Of a stretch of DNA of 47,402 bases, positions 17,766 to 25,137 are shown in pieces. Source of the DNA: UBA6544 sp049601975 (GTDB taxonomy: Bacteria; Pseudomonadota; Alphaproteobacteria; UBA8366). The notes under the pieces are model-generated. The model did not search any database. It was not told where the DNA came from and worked only from the letters and a program-made list of their open reading frames with translations. A program made the position numbers and the translations under genes. Every line of letters starts with the position of its first letter. Position 1 is the first letter of the stretch. The stretch is taken from contig JBMYRC010000013.1 of NCBI GenBank assembly GCA_049601975.1, forward strand, positions 1-47,402, written 5' to 3'.

Positions 17766-18200
17766 CTAGAGCGGGATATCGGGCACCCAGCAATAGCCGT
17801 CGGGGTCGAGGATATAGGCTTCGCGCAGTCCATGTGGCTTATCCAAAGCGCCGGCTAATACTGTATATCCGCCGTCTCGTGCCCGCGTTTCCGCCGTGTC
17901 CGGGTCTACGCCGTGCAGTCGAAATTCCGCACCCGCCCCGCGCCCGTCAATATTTTCGACGAAGCCCGCGAGCGGATGCTTATCGTAAGTATGGTCGGCG
18001 TGCAGCATCCATTCCATGTCACCGAGTCGGAGGACGGCGAAGTCCGGGTCGGAATAGACGCACTGCGCGCTGAAGACCGTCTCGGCAAAGGAGACAGAAG
18101 CTGGAATATTCGTGACCAATAGGTTGACGCCGAGCCCACGCAAAGTGGCGGCGTATTTCGGCGCCGGCATCCAGGGATCGCCTGTCCGCTTCTTCGCCAT
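17766..18200 (-). CDS. VOC-family (glyoxalase/bleomycin resistance-like) protein
   Basis: 144-aa protein of the vicinal-oxygen-chelate superfamily with two beta-alpha-beta modules. Typical features are NLLVTNIPASVSFAETVFSA in the first half and GLREAYILDPDGYCWVPDIP at the end, where the DPDGY motif recurs across the family. An ATG at residue 11 is an alternative start. Enzymatic role is unknown: VOC proteins can be lyases, dioxygenases or antibiotic-binding proteins. It lies downstream of rpsU's terminator, so it is probably transcribed separately from rpsU. Confidence 0.87.
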   Translation of the reverse strand: MAKKRTGDPWMPAPKYAATLRGLGVNLLVTNIPASVSFAETVFSAQCVYSDPDFAVLRLGDMEWMLHADHTYDKHPLAGFVENIDGRGAGAEFRLHGVDPDTAETRARDGGYTVLAGALDKPHGLREAYILDPDGYCWVPDIPL

Positions 18201-18239
18201 GCTATCGGTCCTTGCGTGAGGAGATTAGGATCGCAAATG

Positions 18240-18269
18240 AAAAACGCCCGTCCGGCAAGGCCGCGGGCG
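18240..18269 (-). terminator. Rho-independent terminator after rpsU
   Basis: On the minus strand a strong hairpin is followed by five Ts (A-run at 18240-18244 on the plus strand). The outer stem is CGCCCG (18245-18250) with CGGGCG (18264-18269), and inside it CGGC (18253-18256) pairs with GCCG (18260-18263) across an AAG loop, leaving a two-base bulge. It lies about 30 bp past the rpsU stop codon and upstream of the VOC gene. Confidence 0.8.
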
Positions 18270-18298
18270 CTTTCGGGATACCTCTAATCAGCCAGTGA

Positions 18299-18505
18299 CT
18301 AGAAGCCTTCGCGCTCCAACCGCTTGCGAAGCAGCTTGCGATGACGGCGAACTGCCTCGGCTTTTTCCCGCGCTTTACGCTCCGACGGCTTTTCGTAGGA
18401 ACGGCGCAGCTTCATCTCACGGAAGACGCCCTCGCGCTGCATTTTCTTTTTGAGCGCCTTCAGGGCCTGATCGACATTATTGTCGCGGACTGTGACGTGA
18501 ACGAT
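18299..18505 (-). CDS. rpsU: 30S ribosomal protein S21, candidate ATC start
   Basis: Ribosomal protein S21, recognised from VRDNNVDQALKALKKKMQRE and GVFREMKLRRSYEKPSER. It would be 68 aa from the ATC at 18505, normal length for alphaproteobacterial S21. No ATG, GTG or TTG occurs at the expected place: the codon reads ATC, followed by GTT CAC GTC, with a good ribosome site (AGGAGA, 18513-18518) six bases upstream. The in-frame TTG at 18526 lies upstream of that ribosome site and has none of its own. Hence either a rare AUC initiation, a lost start codon, or a sequence error. An intrinsic terminator follows. Confidence 0.9.
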   Translation of the reverse strand: MVHVTVRDNNVDQALKALKKKMQREGVFREMKLRRSYEKPSERKAREKAEAVRRHRKLLRKRLEREGF

Positions 18506-18591
18506 GGGACTTCTCCTGCCTGACAAACATCTTAACGACTGCTGAGTGGTCGCGGCTTATATCACGGTGAATTCTGCTTGGGAAGGGGTGT

Positions 18592-18636
18592 TTACAACAC
18601 TGTAACCTCTAATTTCTACATCATATACTAGTCTCA
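18592..18636 (+). promoter_or_regulatory. Putative promoter and operator-like dyad of def
   Basis: TATACT (18624-18629) fits a -10 box and lies seven bases before the def ATG (18636), so transcription would begin at or next to the start codon and the mRNA would be leaderless. In place of a recognisable -35 box there is a perfect inverted repeat TTACA-acac-TGTAA (18592-18605), a shape typical of a repressor or activator site. No ribosome site precedes the ATG, which agrees with leaderless translation. The regulator is unknown. Confidence 0.4.
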
Positions 18637-19187
18637 TGGCGATATTGAAAATTGCAAAAATGGGGCATCCTGTGCTCCGCGAGCCCGCATCCGAGGTGGC
18701 CGACCCGACCGCGCCGGAAATCCGCCGTCTGGTCGAGGATATGCTGGAGACAATGGCCGATGCCGATGGAGCCGGTTTGGCCGCCCCTCAGGTGCATGTG
18801 CCGCTACGGGTGGTCATTTTTCATGTGCCGGAAGGCCGCGATGAAGAGAACCCGGATCCGGTCCCGTTGAGCGTGCTGATCAACCCGGTTGTCGAACCCT
18901 TAACCGAAGAAACCGAGGTTGATTGGGAAGGGTGCTTGTCGGTCCCCGGTATGATCGGGGCCGTGCCGCGCTATACCAAAGTCCGATACCGGGCCGTATC
19001 GCTGGAAGGGGAGCCGATAGATCGGGTCGCGGAAGGGTTTCATGCGCGCGTCGCGCAGCACGAATGCGACCATCTGGACGGCACCCTTTATCCGCAACGG
19101 ATGGAGGATTTGTCGCTTTTGATGTTCCGGGACCAGATGCGCTATCACGCCGACGGAGCGTCCGAAGAAGCGGAGGCAGAAGAGTGA
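18636..19187 (+). CDS. def: Peptide deformylase
   Basis: 183-aa deformylase, which removes the formyl group from the N-terminal methionine of new proteins. All three family motifs are present: GAGLAAPQ (45-52), EGCLS with metal ligand Cys100, and QHECDHLDG with ligands His142 and His146 and catalytic Glu143. Length is normal. No ribosome site precedes the ATG (see the promoter entry). It overlaps the COQ9 gene by four bases and is not next to fmt. Confidence 0.96.
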   Translation: MAILKIAKMGHPVLREPASEVADPTAPEIRRLVEDMLETMADADGAGLAAPQVHVPLRVVIFHVPEGRDEENPDPVPLSVLINPVVEPLTEETEVDWEGCLSVPGMIGAVPRYTKVRYRAVSLEGEPIDRVAEGFHARVAQHECDHLDGTLYPQRMEDLSLLMFRDQMRYHADGASEEAEAEE

Positions 19188-19810
19188 CCGAAGACCTCCG
19201 GAATGAACTGCTGCGGGCCGTCCTCCCTCACGTGCCCTTTGACGGCTGGAGTGATAGGTCCCTTAAGGCAGGGGCCTCGGATATCGCCATGTCCATTGCG
19301 ACGATGCAGGCACTGGTTCCGGGCGGTGGATTGGAATTGATTGAATTGCACAGCATGGCGATGGATGACGAAATGACCCGTCGCCTGTCGGAGCAAGAGG
19401 GTGGCGCTATGCGTATCCGCGATCGCATTACATCTGCCGTGCGGCTACGCCTCGAATTGGCGGCTGGAGAGCGAGAGGCCGTGCGCCGCGCCGTGACTCA
19501 CTTGGCGCTGCCACAAAATACACTTGTCGGGACGCGGCTCTTGTATCGGACCGTCGACGCCATTTGGCGCGCGGTCGGCGATACTTCGACGGATTGGAAC
19601 TTTTACTCCAAGCGCGGTCTGCTCGCGGGAGTATATGTGTCATCCGTCCTATTTTGGCTGCAGGATGAATCGCCGGAGAGTTTAGAGACTTGGGCCTTTA
19701 TCGACCGGCGCATTGCCGATGTCATGAAGGTGCCGCAAACGACGGCTCGTCTCGGCCGTCTCTTCAATCCTTTTCAGCATACCTCCAAACCGCAAGCGCC
19801 GCGGCTTTAG
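19184..19810 (+). CDS. COQ9-family protein
   Basis: 208-aa protein of the COQ9 family, which in mitochondria binds lipid and helps COQ7 in ubiquinone synthesis. The start is a GTG at 19184 overlapping the def stop (GTGA), giving VTEDLRNELLRAVLPHVPFDGW. The recognisable COQ9 core is the helix-rich stretch with VGTRLLYRTVDAIWRAVGD and DWNFYSKRGLLAGVYVSSVL. A longer frame from 18923 runs through def and is not used. The end is marked by a perfect GC-rich hairpin (19799-19816) that includes the stop codon but has no T-run. Confidence 0.88.
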   Translation: MTEDLRNELLRAVLPHVPFDGWSDRSLKAGASDIAMSIATMQALVPGGGLELIELHSMAMDDEMTRRLSEQEGGAMRIRDRITSAVRLRLELAAGEREAVRRAVTHLALPQNTLVGTRLLYRTVDAIWRAVGDTSTDWNFYSKRGLLAGVYVSSVLFWLQDESPESLETWAFIDRRIADVMKVPQTTARLGRLFNPFQHTSKPQAPRL

Positions 19811-20093
19811 CCGCGGGCTGGCGCTATCGGTTTCAGGGCGTCTCCGGGAAGTTCGCGGTCTGGCGTTCTCGCTAATCGTCGAGCGCCTTCGGGGTGTAGT
19901 CCTGCGTCGGGAGACCTAATTCGTCCGGAAATTCCGCGCTTCTGCATGGTCGGCTAGTCCGACTGATGCGTAAGTTGTCCCAAATAGTGGCCGTCCGGCC
20001 GTGCTTCGAGTAAGATTCAGACTGTTCGTTAACGATTTTGGCAAAAATCGCCGAAGTGGAGCCGAATTCTTATTCCGGAAAGGAAGGCTCGAC

Positions 20094-20837
20094 ATGAAAG
20101 TGGACGAAATGAAATCGGTTGAGCGGTCATCACCGGTGGAACGAAAAACCCGGCCGACATCCGATCCGGCTCGGAAAATGCCGTCTCGCGACAGCGAAGC
20201 TGAGGGCGAAGTTACGCAAAATCCCGAGGGAGAGGCGATTGATATCGAGTCTTTTCACGGTCTCACGCCGGAAGATCTAACCCCGAATGCGCGGATCGCG
20301 ATGATGCAGCTCATGGAAGAGATCGGGCAATTACGCCACGAACTCAGCCGCAATCGAAAGCGTATCGCTTATTTATCGAACCTTGCGGATCACGATGAAC
20401 TATCGACTGCGCTCAATCGCCGCGCGTTCTTGCGTGAATTGGGGCATGCGCAAATTCTGGCGCGGGAATACGGCGCGCTGAACACCTTATTGTTCGTGAC
20501 AGTTCGCAATCTCAAGGACATCAATGAGATTCATGGCCATGCCGCCGGTGATGCGGTGGTCGAACATGTGGCCGAAACATTGGTACATCATACCGATAAA
20601 GCCGATGTTATAGGCCGTCTGGGTGGTGCCGAGTTTGCAGTGGTGCTGGTTGGAAGCAATGTCGATAAATCAGAGGAAAAGGCTATTTGGGTCGAAAAAT
20701 TGCTATCCAACCGGCCTTTTATCGATGGTGACGTGCAAATTGCGCTGGAAGCCGACGTCGCGGTTCATGCCCTGGAAGTGGATGAAGAAGCCGATGCGGC
20801 TCTCGCGGGCGACGACCGGGATCACCCGACTGTATAA
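20094..20837 (+). CDS. Degenerate GGDEF-domain protein
   Basis: 247-aa protein from the ATG at 20094 (AAAGGAAGG site upstream). Residues 1-60 are charged and low-complexity, 65-95 look helical, and 98-235 are a GGDEF domain. The active-site motif reads GGAEF (177-181), and the usual Asp of the metal site, expected before the FKxIND-like stretch, is absent (TVRNLKDINEIHGH), so it is unlikely to make c-di-GMP. It may be a protein-interaction or nucleotide-sensing domain. No EAL domain is present. The 283-bp gap before it contains a perfect 7-bp inverted repeat (20033-20039 and 20044-20050) in its likely leader; I see no other gene there. Confidence 0.85.
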   Translation: MKVDEMKSVERSSPVERKTRPTSDPARKMPSRDSEAEGEVTQNPEGEAIDIESFHGLTPEDLTPNARIAMMQLMEEIGQLRHELSRNRKRIAYLSNLADHDELSTALNRRAFLRELGHAQILAREYGALNTLLFVTVRNLKDINEIHGHAAGDAVVEHVAETLVHHTDKADVIGRLGGAEFAVVLVGSNVDKSEEKAIWVEKLLSNRPFIDGDVQIALEADVAVHALEVDEEADAALAGDDRDHPTV

Positions 20838-20852
20838 TGTTGGCCGCTCACC

Positions 20853-21065
20853 TCAGGCGATGATGTCCGGCAAGAGTTGGTCTTCCAATTGGGAAATTTG
20901 GTCTTTCAAGACGAGTTTACGTTTCTTCAGCCGTTGGACGTGAAGCTGATCGAAAGGCGGTTCTTCCCCAATGCGTGCAATTGCCAAGTCTAAGTCTCGA
21001 TGCTCGGATTTCATTTCTTCGATTTGGCCTCTGATCTCGTCGCTTCGATCCATGCCGGAAATCAT
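20853..21065 (-). CDS. YdcH-family (DUF465) small protein
   Basis: 70-aa (or 66-aa from the ATG at 21053) coiled-coil protein of the YdcH/DUF465 family. The pattern is typical: an N-terminal helix (RGQIEEMKSEHRDLD), a short Pro-containing turn (EEPPFDQ), then VQRLKKRKLVLKDQISQLE. It is convergent with the degenerate GGDEF gene and divergent from the phosphofructokinase gene. The role of the family is unknown. Confidence 0.85.
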   Translation of the reverse strand: MISGMDRSDEIRGQIEEMKSEHRDLDLAIARIGEEPPFDQLHVQRLKKRKLVLKDQISQLEDQLLPDIIA

Positions 21066-21165
21066 TCCCTATTCAGGATATCTTGAGTGTAACAAATTCG
21101 GTGCCGATTAGGCGCCGGGGAATTAGCATGTTCCGGGCCTCTAGCGAAAGTGTGGGAATTGTCGC

Positions 21166-22254
21166 TTGACGACGAAACAACGAATAGGACTTTTGACGAG
21201 CGGTGGCGACTGTTCGGGTTTGAATGCGGCGCTGCGTGCCGTCGTCCATCGCGCCGTGATGGGCTATGATTGGGATGTCGTCGGTATTGAGAACGGAACG
21301 CTCGGCTTGCTGCAGCGACCGGTCGGAGCCAGGCCTCTGACACCGGCCGATTTCAATGGCACCTTGATGCGTCAAAGCGGAACGTTTCTCGGTAGTACGA
21401 ATACCGGCAATCCGTTCGCCTTTGGGATGCCTGATGGGTCGATCCGCGATCGCTCGTCCGAGGTTGTGGAAGGCATACGTGAGCTTGGACTGGACGGGCT
21501 GATTGGCATTGGTGGAGACGGCAGCTTGGCGCTGTTGAAGCGTTTGGCGGATTTGGCGGATGTGCCGCTGGTCTGTATCCCAAAAACCATTGATAACGAC
21601 GTCGGCGTCACCGAAGTTGCGATCGGATATGACACCGCCGTACACGTCGCGACCGAAGCGCTGGATCGCCTGCAGCCCACTGCGGCAAGTCATGGTCGGG
21701 TGATTGTCCTCGAAGTTATGGGGCGCGACGCCGGGCATATCGCGCTTGTCTCGGGGATTGCCGGTGGGGCGGATGTAATACTGATACCGGAAATTCCATA
21801 CGACTTGGACGTCGTGGCAAAACGCTTGGAGAGCGCTGGAGAGCGCGGTCATAACTTCGCGCTGATGATTGTCGCCGAGGCTGTTACGTCCCCGGATGGC
21901 GGGGCCGTGACGGGCGGCAACGCACCGGGGAGGGCGACGTATGGCGGTATCGGTCATGCCTTGGCGGCGCAATTATCGGACATGATATCTGCGGAAATTC
22001 GGGTGACGGTGCTTGGGCATGTGCAGCGCGGCGGCGTGCCGACGGCCCGTGACCGTCTGATGGCGTCGGTCTTTGGCGTGCGGGCGGTCGAATTACTGGC
22101 TGAAGGACAGCGCGACCGCATGGTGGCCTGGCGAGACAGGCAAGTGATCGACGTGCCCATCGACACGGCGATTTCCGCCTATCATGCTGTCGATATCGAT
22201 GGACCGGTCGTGGCGACCGCGCGCGGCCTCGGTATTTCGTTGGGGGATGAATGA
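21166..22254 (+). CDS. 6-phosphofructokinase (group III/mixed-substrate type)
   Basis: 362-aa phosphofructokinase. GIGGDGS (114-120) is the phosphoryl-donor motif with Gly119, and PKTIDND (139-145) has Lys140 before the catalytic Asp143. In PPi-dependent enzymes the first Gly is Asp and the second position is Lys; in E. coli-type ATP enzymes both are Gly. Gly plus Lys marks the mixed-substrate group III, where the Gly favours ATP. The start is a TTG at 21166, the only start codon in this frame that leaves the N-terminus normal; the ribosome site (GGGA) is weak. The next gene overlaps by four bases. Confidence 0.9.
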   Translation: MTTKQRIGLLTSGGDCSGLNAALRAVVHRAVMGYDWDVVGIENGTLGLLQRPVGARPLTPADFNGTLMRQSGTFLGSTNTGNPFAFGMPDGSIRDRSSEVVEGIRELGLDGLIGIGGDGSLALLKRLADLADVPLVCIPKTIDNDVGVTEVAIGYDTAVHVATEALDRLQPTAASHGRVIVLEVMGRDAGHIALVSGIAGGADVILIPEIPYDLDVVAKRLESAGERGHNFALMIVAEAVTSPDGGAVTGGNAPGRATYGGIGHALAAQLSDMISAEIRVTVLGHVQRGGVPTARDRLMASVFGVRAVELLAEGQRDRMVAWRDRQVIDVPIDTAISAYHAVDIDGPVVATARGLGISLGDE

Positions 22255-22760
22255 GTAAGGATGCGGTGGACGAGTTCTGGTCGTTTTCGCTCGAGTTTTA
22301 TGCACGAGCCGGTATTTCCGAATGTCTCATTGACCTGCAAGACCGCTTTGGCGCGGATGCGAATGTGGTGTTGTTCTGCTGCTGGTGTGGTGTGAGTGGA
22401 CGCCCGCCCGTTGATGAGTCGCTGCTACGGGAAGCGATGGCACAGACGGGTGTTTGGCAAAGCGACGTTGTCCAATGTTTACGGTCCTTGCGACGGGATA
22501 TGAAGGCCGGGATAAACGGTGTTCCCCTTAGCGATTCGAATCCAATCCGCGAAGAAGTGAAACGACTGGAGATTGAATGCGAGCGAATTGAACAGATGCG
22601 GTTGGCGGGTTTAGCACCCGCGGAGCGGGAAGTTAAGGATGTCGCATCGATTCGTATCGCTTTGGAAGCCTATTTGAGGTTACTCGGCGTGGAGAATCGA
22701 ACGGGCACGCGTGAATCCATTAAACTATTGGTCACGGCCTGTGGACAATGGGACGAATAG
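22251..22760 (+). CDS. TIGR02444 (DUF2390) family protein
   Basis: 169-aa protein of the TIGR02444/DUF2390 family. Family marks are WSFSLEFYARAGISE at the N-terminus, the CCWCG stretch around 42-46 and a predicted helical C-terminus. Its ATG overlaps the phosphofructokinase stop (ATGA), so translation is probably coupled. The family has no defined function. Confidence 0.82.
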   Translation: MSKDAVDEFWSFSLEFYARAGISECLIDLQDRFGADANVVLFCCWCGVSGRPPVDESLLREAMAQTGVWQSDVVQCLRSLRRDMKAGINGVPLSDSNPIREEVKRLEIECERIEQMRLAGLAPAEREVKDVASIRIALEAYLRLLGVENRTGTRESIKLLVTACGQWDE

Positions 22761-22812
22761 GACAAATTGGCGATATTCTTTTCCGACGATTGGGTGACAC
22801 GGACACTGGATC

Positions 22813-22834
22813 GCGCTAGTATTTATACTAGCGC
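22813..22834. repeat. Perfect 10-bp inverted repeat, operator-like
   Basis: GCGCTAGTAT (22813-22822), two bases, then ATACTAGCGC (22825-22834). As RNA the loop would be too small unless the inner AT pairs open, so a DNA-binding site is the better reading. It lies in the 164-bp gap about 90 bp upstream of the second YdcH gene and after TIGR02444. Nothing else recognisable sits in this gap. Confidence 0.4.
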
Positions 22835-22924
22835 TGCGGATCGCCGGACGTCGAAAATGCGACGGCAAACGATCGCTGAGGCTTCCGGAGGTCAACGGCG
22901 CGATGACCACTAGGGAGTCCGAAT

Positions 22925-23092
22925 ATGTCTGTGACAGACCACGTCCAAGCCCTGAAACAAAAGCACGCGAAACTGGAGACGGAACTTGGAAATCAAGAAA
23001 ACCGTCCGATGCCGGATACCGGGGCGATTGCGGATCTGAAACGACAAAAGCTTGCGATTAAGGATGAGATCGTCAAGCTTTCGCCGCACTAG
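22925..23092 (+). CDS. YdcH-family (DUF465) small protein, second copy
   Basis: 55-aa protein starting at the ATG at 22925. The translation has the DUF465 layout: helix HVQALKQKHAKLETEL, a turn with NRPMPDT, then helix ADLKRQKLAIKDEIVKL. It is the second YdcH-type protein in the window, after 20853-21065. The upstream dyad at 22813-22834 may regulate it. Two hairpins without T-runs follow its stop: CGGGCT/AGCCCG (23108-23124) and CGCCGCG/CGCGGCG (23150-23169). Confidence 0.82.
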   Translation: MSVTDHVQALKQKHAKLETELGNQENRPMPDTGAIADLKRQKLAIKDEIVKLSPH

Positions 23093-23227
23093 TCACGACC
23101 TCCTGATCGGGCTGTCAAAGCCCGGCGGATGAACTATTTGCAGATATGACGCCGCGTTTGCGCGCGGCGGCGAGACAGTTCAACCCGAACTTTCCCCGTT
23201 TGAACAAAGTAAGATTGGAGTGGGCGC

Positions 23228-23902
23228 ATGCTGAGCGTCGATGAAGCCATCACGTCGCGCCGGTCGGTGCGAGCGTTTAAATCCGACGCAGTGTCGCACG
23301 ATACGGTGGCTCATATCCTCGAGGTCGCCTCGCGCGCGCCGAGTGGTACCAATATGCAGCCTTGGCACGTTCACGTTTTGACGGGCGACGCCTTGACGGG
23401 GCTATGCGATGCCGTGCTCGACGCCTTCTGGAACGAGCCCGAGAAGCACGAAGCTAGTCGCCTCCATTATCTTGAGAAGAACCGCGATCCCTATCTGGCG
23501 CGCCGGCGTAAAGTCGGTTGGGACATGTATGGTCTGCTCGGTATCGGGAAGGGCGAGCACGAGAAAACCCGTGAGTTTCATGCGCAGAATTTTAAGTTCT
23601 TTAACGCACCGGTTGGCATGATCTTTACCATCGATCGCGATATGGGATGGATGAGCTGGTTGGACTACGGAATGTTTATTCAGAACATTTGCGTGGCAGC
23701 GCGAGGACAGGGATTGCATACCTGTCCGCAAGCAGCATGGGCCGGTTATCATACCCTGATTGAAAAGCATCTCGGATTACCGGATGTGCAGCTGGTACAT
23801 TGCGGCTTGAGCCTCGGCTACGAGGATACGACCGCCGAAGTGAATAAGCTCGAGACGGTTCGTGAACCGCTTGAAGAGTTCGTGACGTTCCACGGAGGAT
23901 AA
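23228..23902 (+). CDS. Nitroreductase-family FMN oxidoreductase
   Basis: 224-aa nitroreductase-fold protein with the FMN phosphate-binding N-terminal motif SRRSVRAF (10-17) and the conserved ASRAPSGTNMQPWHV (33-48). The domain is complete. The preferred substrate is unknown; nitroaromatics, quinones and enoates are all possible. It precedes the CoA-transferase gene by 4 bp, so the pair is an operon and it may act on a CoA-pathway intermediate or its precursor. The ATG at 23228 follows GGAGTGGG. Confidence 0.9.
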   Translation: MLSVDEAITSRRSVRAFKSDAVSHDTVAHILEVASRAPSGTNMQPWHVHVLTGDALTGLCDAVLDAFWNEPEKHEASRLHYLEKNRDPYLARRRKVGWDMYGLLGIGKGEHEKTREFHAQNFKFFNAPVGMIFTIDRDMGWMSWLDYGMFIQNICVAARGQGLHTCPQAAWAGYHTLIEKHLGLPDVQLVHCGLSLGYEDTTAEVNKLETVREPLEEFVTFHGG

Positions 23903-23906
23903 GACC

Positions 23907-25130
23907 ATGGCGGGACCGCTTTCCGGCATTAAGATTCTGGATCTGACAACGGTCGCGTTCGGGCCGTATGCGACGCAGATATTGGCCGATTACGGCGCGG
24001 AAGTGATCAAGGTTGAATCACCGGAAGGCGATATCACCCGTGCCATCGCGCCGATGAAGAGCGCCGGGATGGGACATTTCTTCTTAATGTCGAACCGGAA
24101 TAAACGCTGCATCGTCCTCGATTTAAAAAGTGAGGCGGGCCGAAAAGCATATCTGAAATTGGCGGAAAGCGTCGACGCCATTGTGTGCTCGGTGCGGCCG
24201 GCCGCGATGGCGCGCCTCGGTCTGGGTTATGAGGACTGCAAGGCGGTCAATCCAAACGTCGTTTACATGGAGCTGGTCGGCTTCGGCCAAGCGGGACCAT
24301 ATGCGAAGCGCCCGGCCTATGACGATATCATTCAAGGGATGTCCGGCATGGCAGCGATGCAAGGCGGCCGCGAAGGGCCGCCGAGTTTCGTCAAATCGTC
24401 GGTTTGCGACAAAATTGGCTCGCAATTCATCGTTCATGCGACGATGGCGGCGCTGTTCCATAAGGAACGCACCGGCGAGGGACAATTGGTCGAGGTGCCG
24501 ATGCTTGAATCGATGGTGGGCTTCAATATGGTCGAGCATCAATCCGGTCAATGCTGGGACCCCGCGCTGGGAGAAGCCGGCTACGAGCGATCGATGGTCG
24601 AATATCGCCGTCCTTATGCGACAGCGGATGGCCATGTTTGCGTACTGCCCTATAACACGAAGCAATGGCGGGCATTTTTCGAGCTCATGCAACGGCCCGA
24701 ATTGGTTGAGGACCCAAGGGTGAATGACGCCAAGGTGCGGAGCGAGAGTATTGGCGATCTCTATGCAATTGTCGCCGAATGCGTGGCGGAATGGTCGACC
24801 GAGAAGCTGTTGCAGGCGCTTGATCAGGCCGATATCCCGAACGGTCCCGCGACTCCTCTCGGCGAGTTGGCGGAGGATCCGCATTTGCAGGCGGTCGGTT
24901 TGTTTCAAACTTTCGACCATCCGACCGAGGGGCGTATCCGATTGGTCGGGCCGGCCGCGACATTTTCCAAAACGCAGCCGGAAATTCGCACACTTCCGGC
25001 AGCGCAAGGCGCACACAGCGTTGAAGTCTTGCGCGAAGCGGGCTACGGCGACGCTGAAATCGAAGCGATGCTCGATGCAGGTGTCAGCCTCGACGGCAGT
25101 CAGGCAGCGATGAAATCAGCGGCGGAATAG
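23907..25130 (+). CDS. CaiB/BaiF family CoA-transferase
   Basis: 407-aa class III CoA-transferase, which moves CoA between carboxylic acids through an aspartyl-CoA intermediate. Typical N-terminus MAGPLSGIKILDLTTVAFGP and the catalytic-Asp region YDDIIQGMSGMAAMQGG near 150. The protein ends 8 bp from the stop of the convergent acyl-CoA dehydrogenase. With the neighbouring dehydrogenases and ligases it probably belongs to the catabolism of one carboxylic acid, but the acid cannot be named. Confidence 0.93.
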   Translation: MAGPLSGIKILDLTTVAFGPYATQILADYGAEVIKVESPEGDITRAIAPMKSAGMGHFFLMSNRNKRCIVLDLKSEAGRKAYLKLAESVDAIVCSVRPAAMARLGLGYEDCKAVNPNVVYMELVGFGQAGPYAKRPAYDDIIQGMSGMAAMQGGREGPPSFVKSSVCDKIGSQFIVHATMAALFHKERTGEGQLVEVPMLESMVGFNMVEHQSGQCWDPALGEAGYERSMVEYRRPYATADGHVCVLPYNTKQWRAFFELMQRPELVEDPRVNDAKVRSESIGDLYAIVAECVAEWSTEKLLQALDQADIPNGPATPLGELAEDPHLQAVGLFQTFDHPTEGRIRLVGPAATFSKTQPEIRTLPAAQGAHSVEVLREAGYGDAEIEAMLDAGVSLDGSQAAMKSAAE

Positions 25131-25137
25131 CCGGTCA

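Noticed and set aside
18923..19183. Upstream extension of the COQ9 frame through def
   Set aside because: It would overlap most of def; the GTG at 19184 with GTGA overlap is the natural start.
19799..19816. Perfect CCGCGGC/GCCGCGG hairpin at the end of the COQ9 gene as terminator
   Set aside because: No T-run follows, and GC-rich palindromes are expected at this base composition; noted but not called.
21073..21972. 299-codon open frame antisense to the phosphofructokinase gene
   Set aside because: Shadow frame of a clear PFK gene; no family seen.
24123..25016. 297-codon open frame antisense to the CaiB/BaiF gene
   Set aside because: Shadow frame; the plus-strand CoA-transferase is clear and complete.
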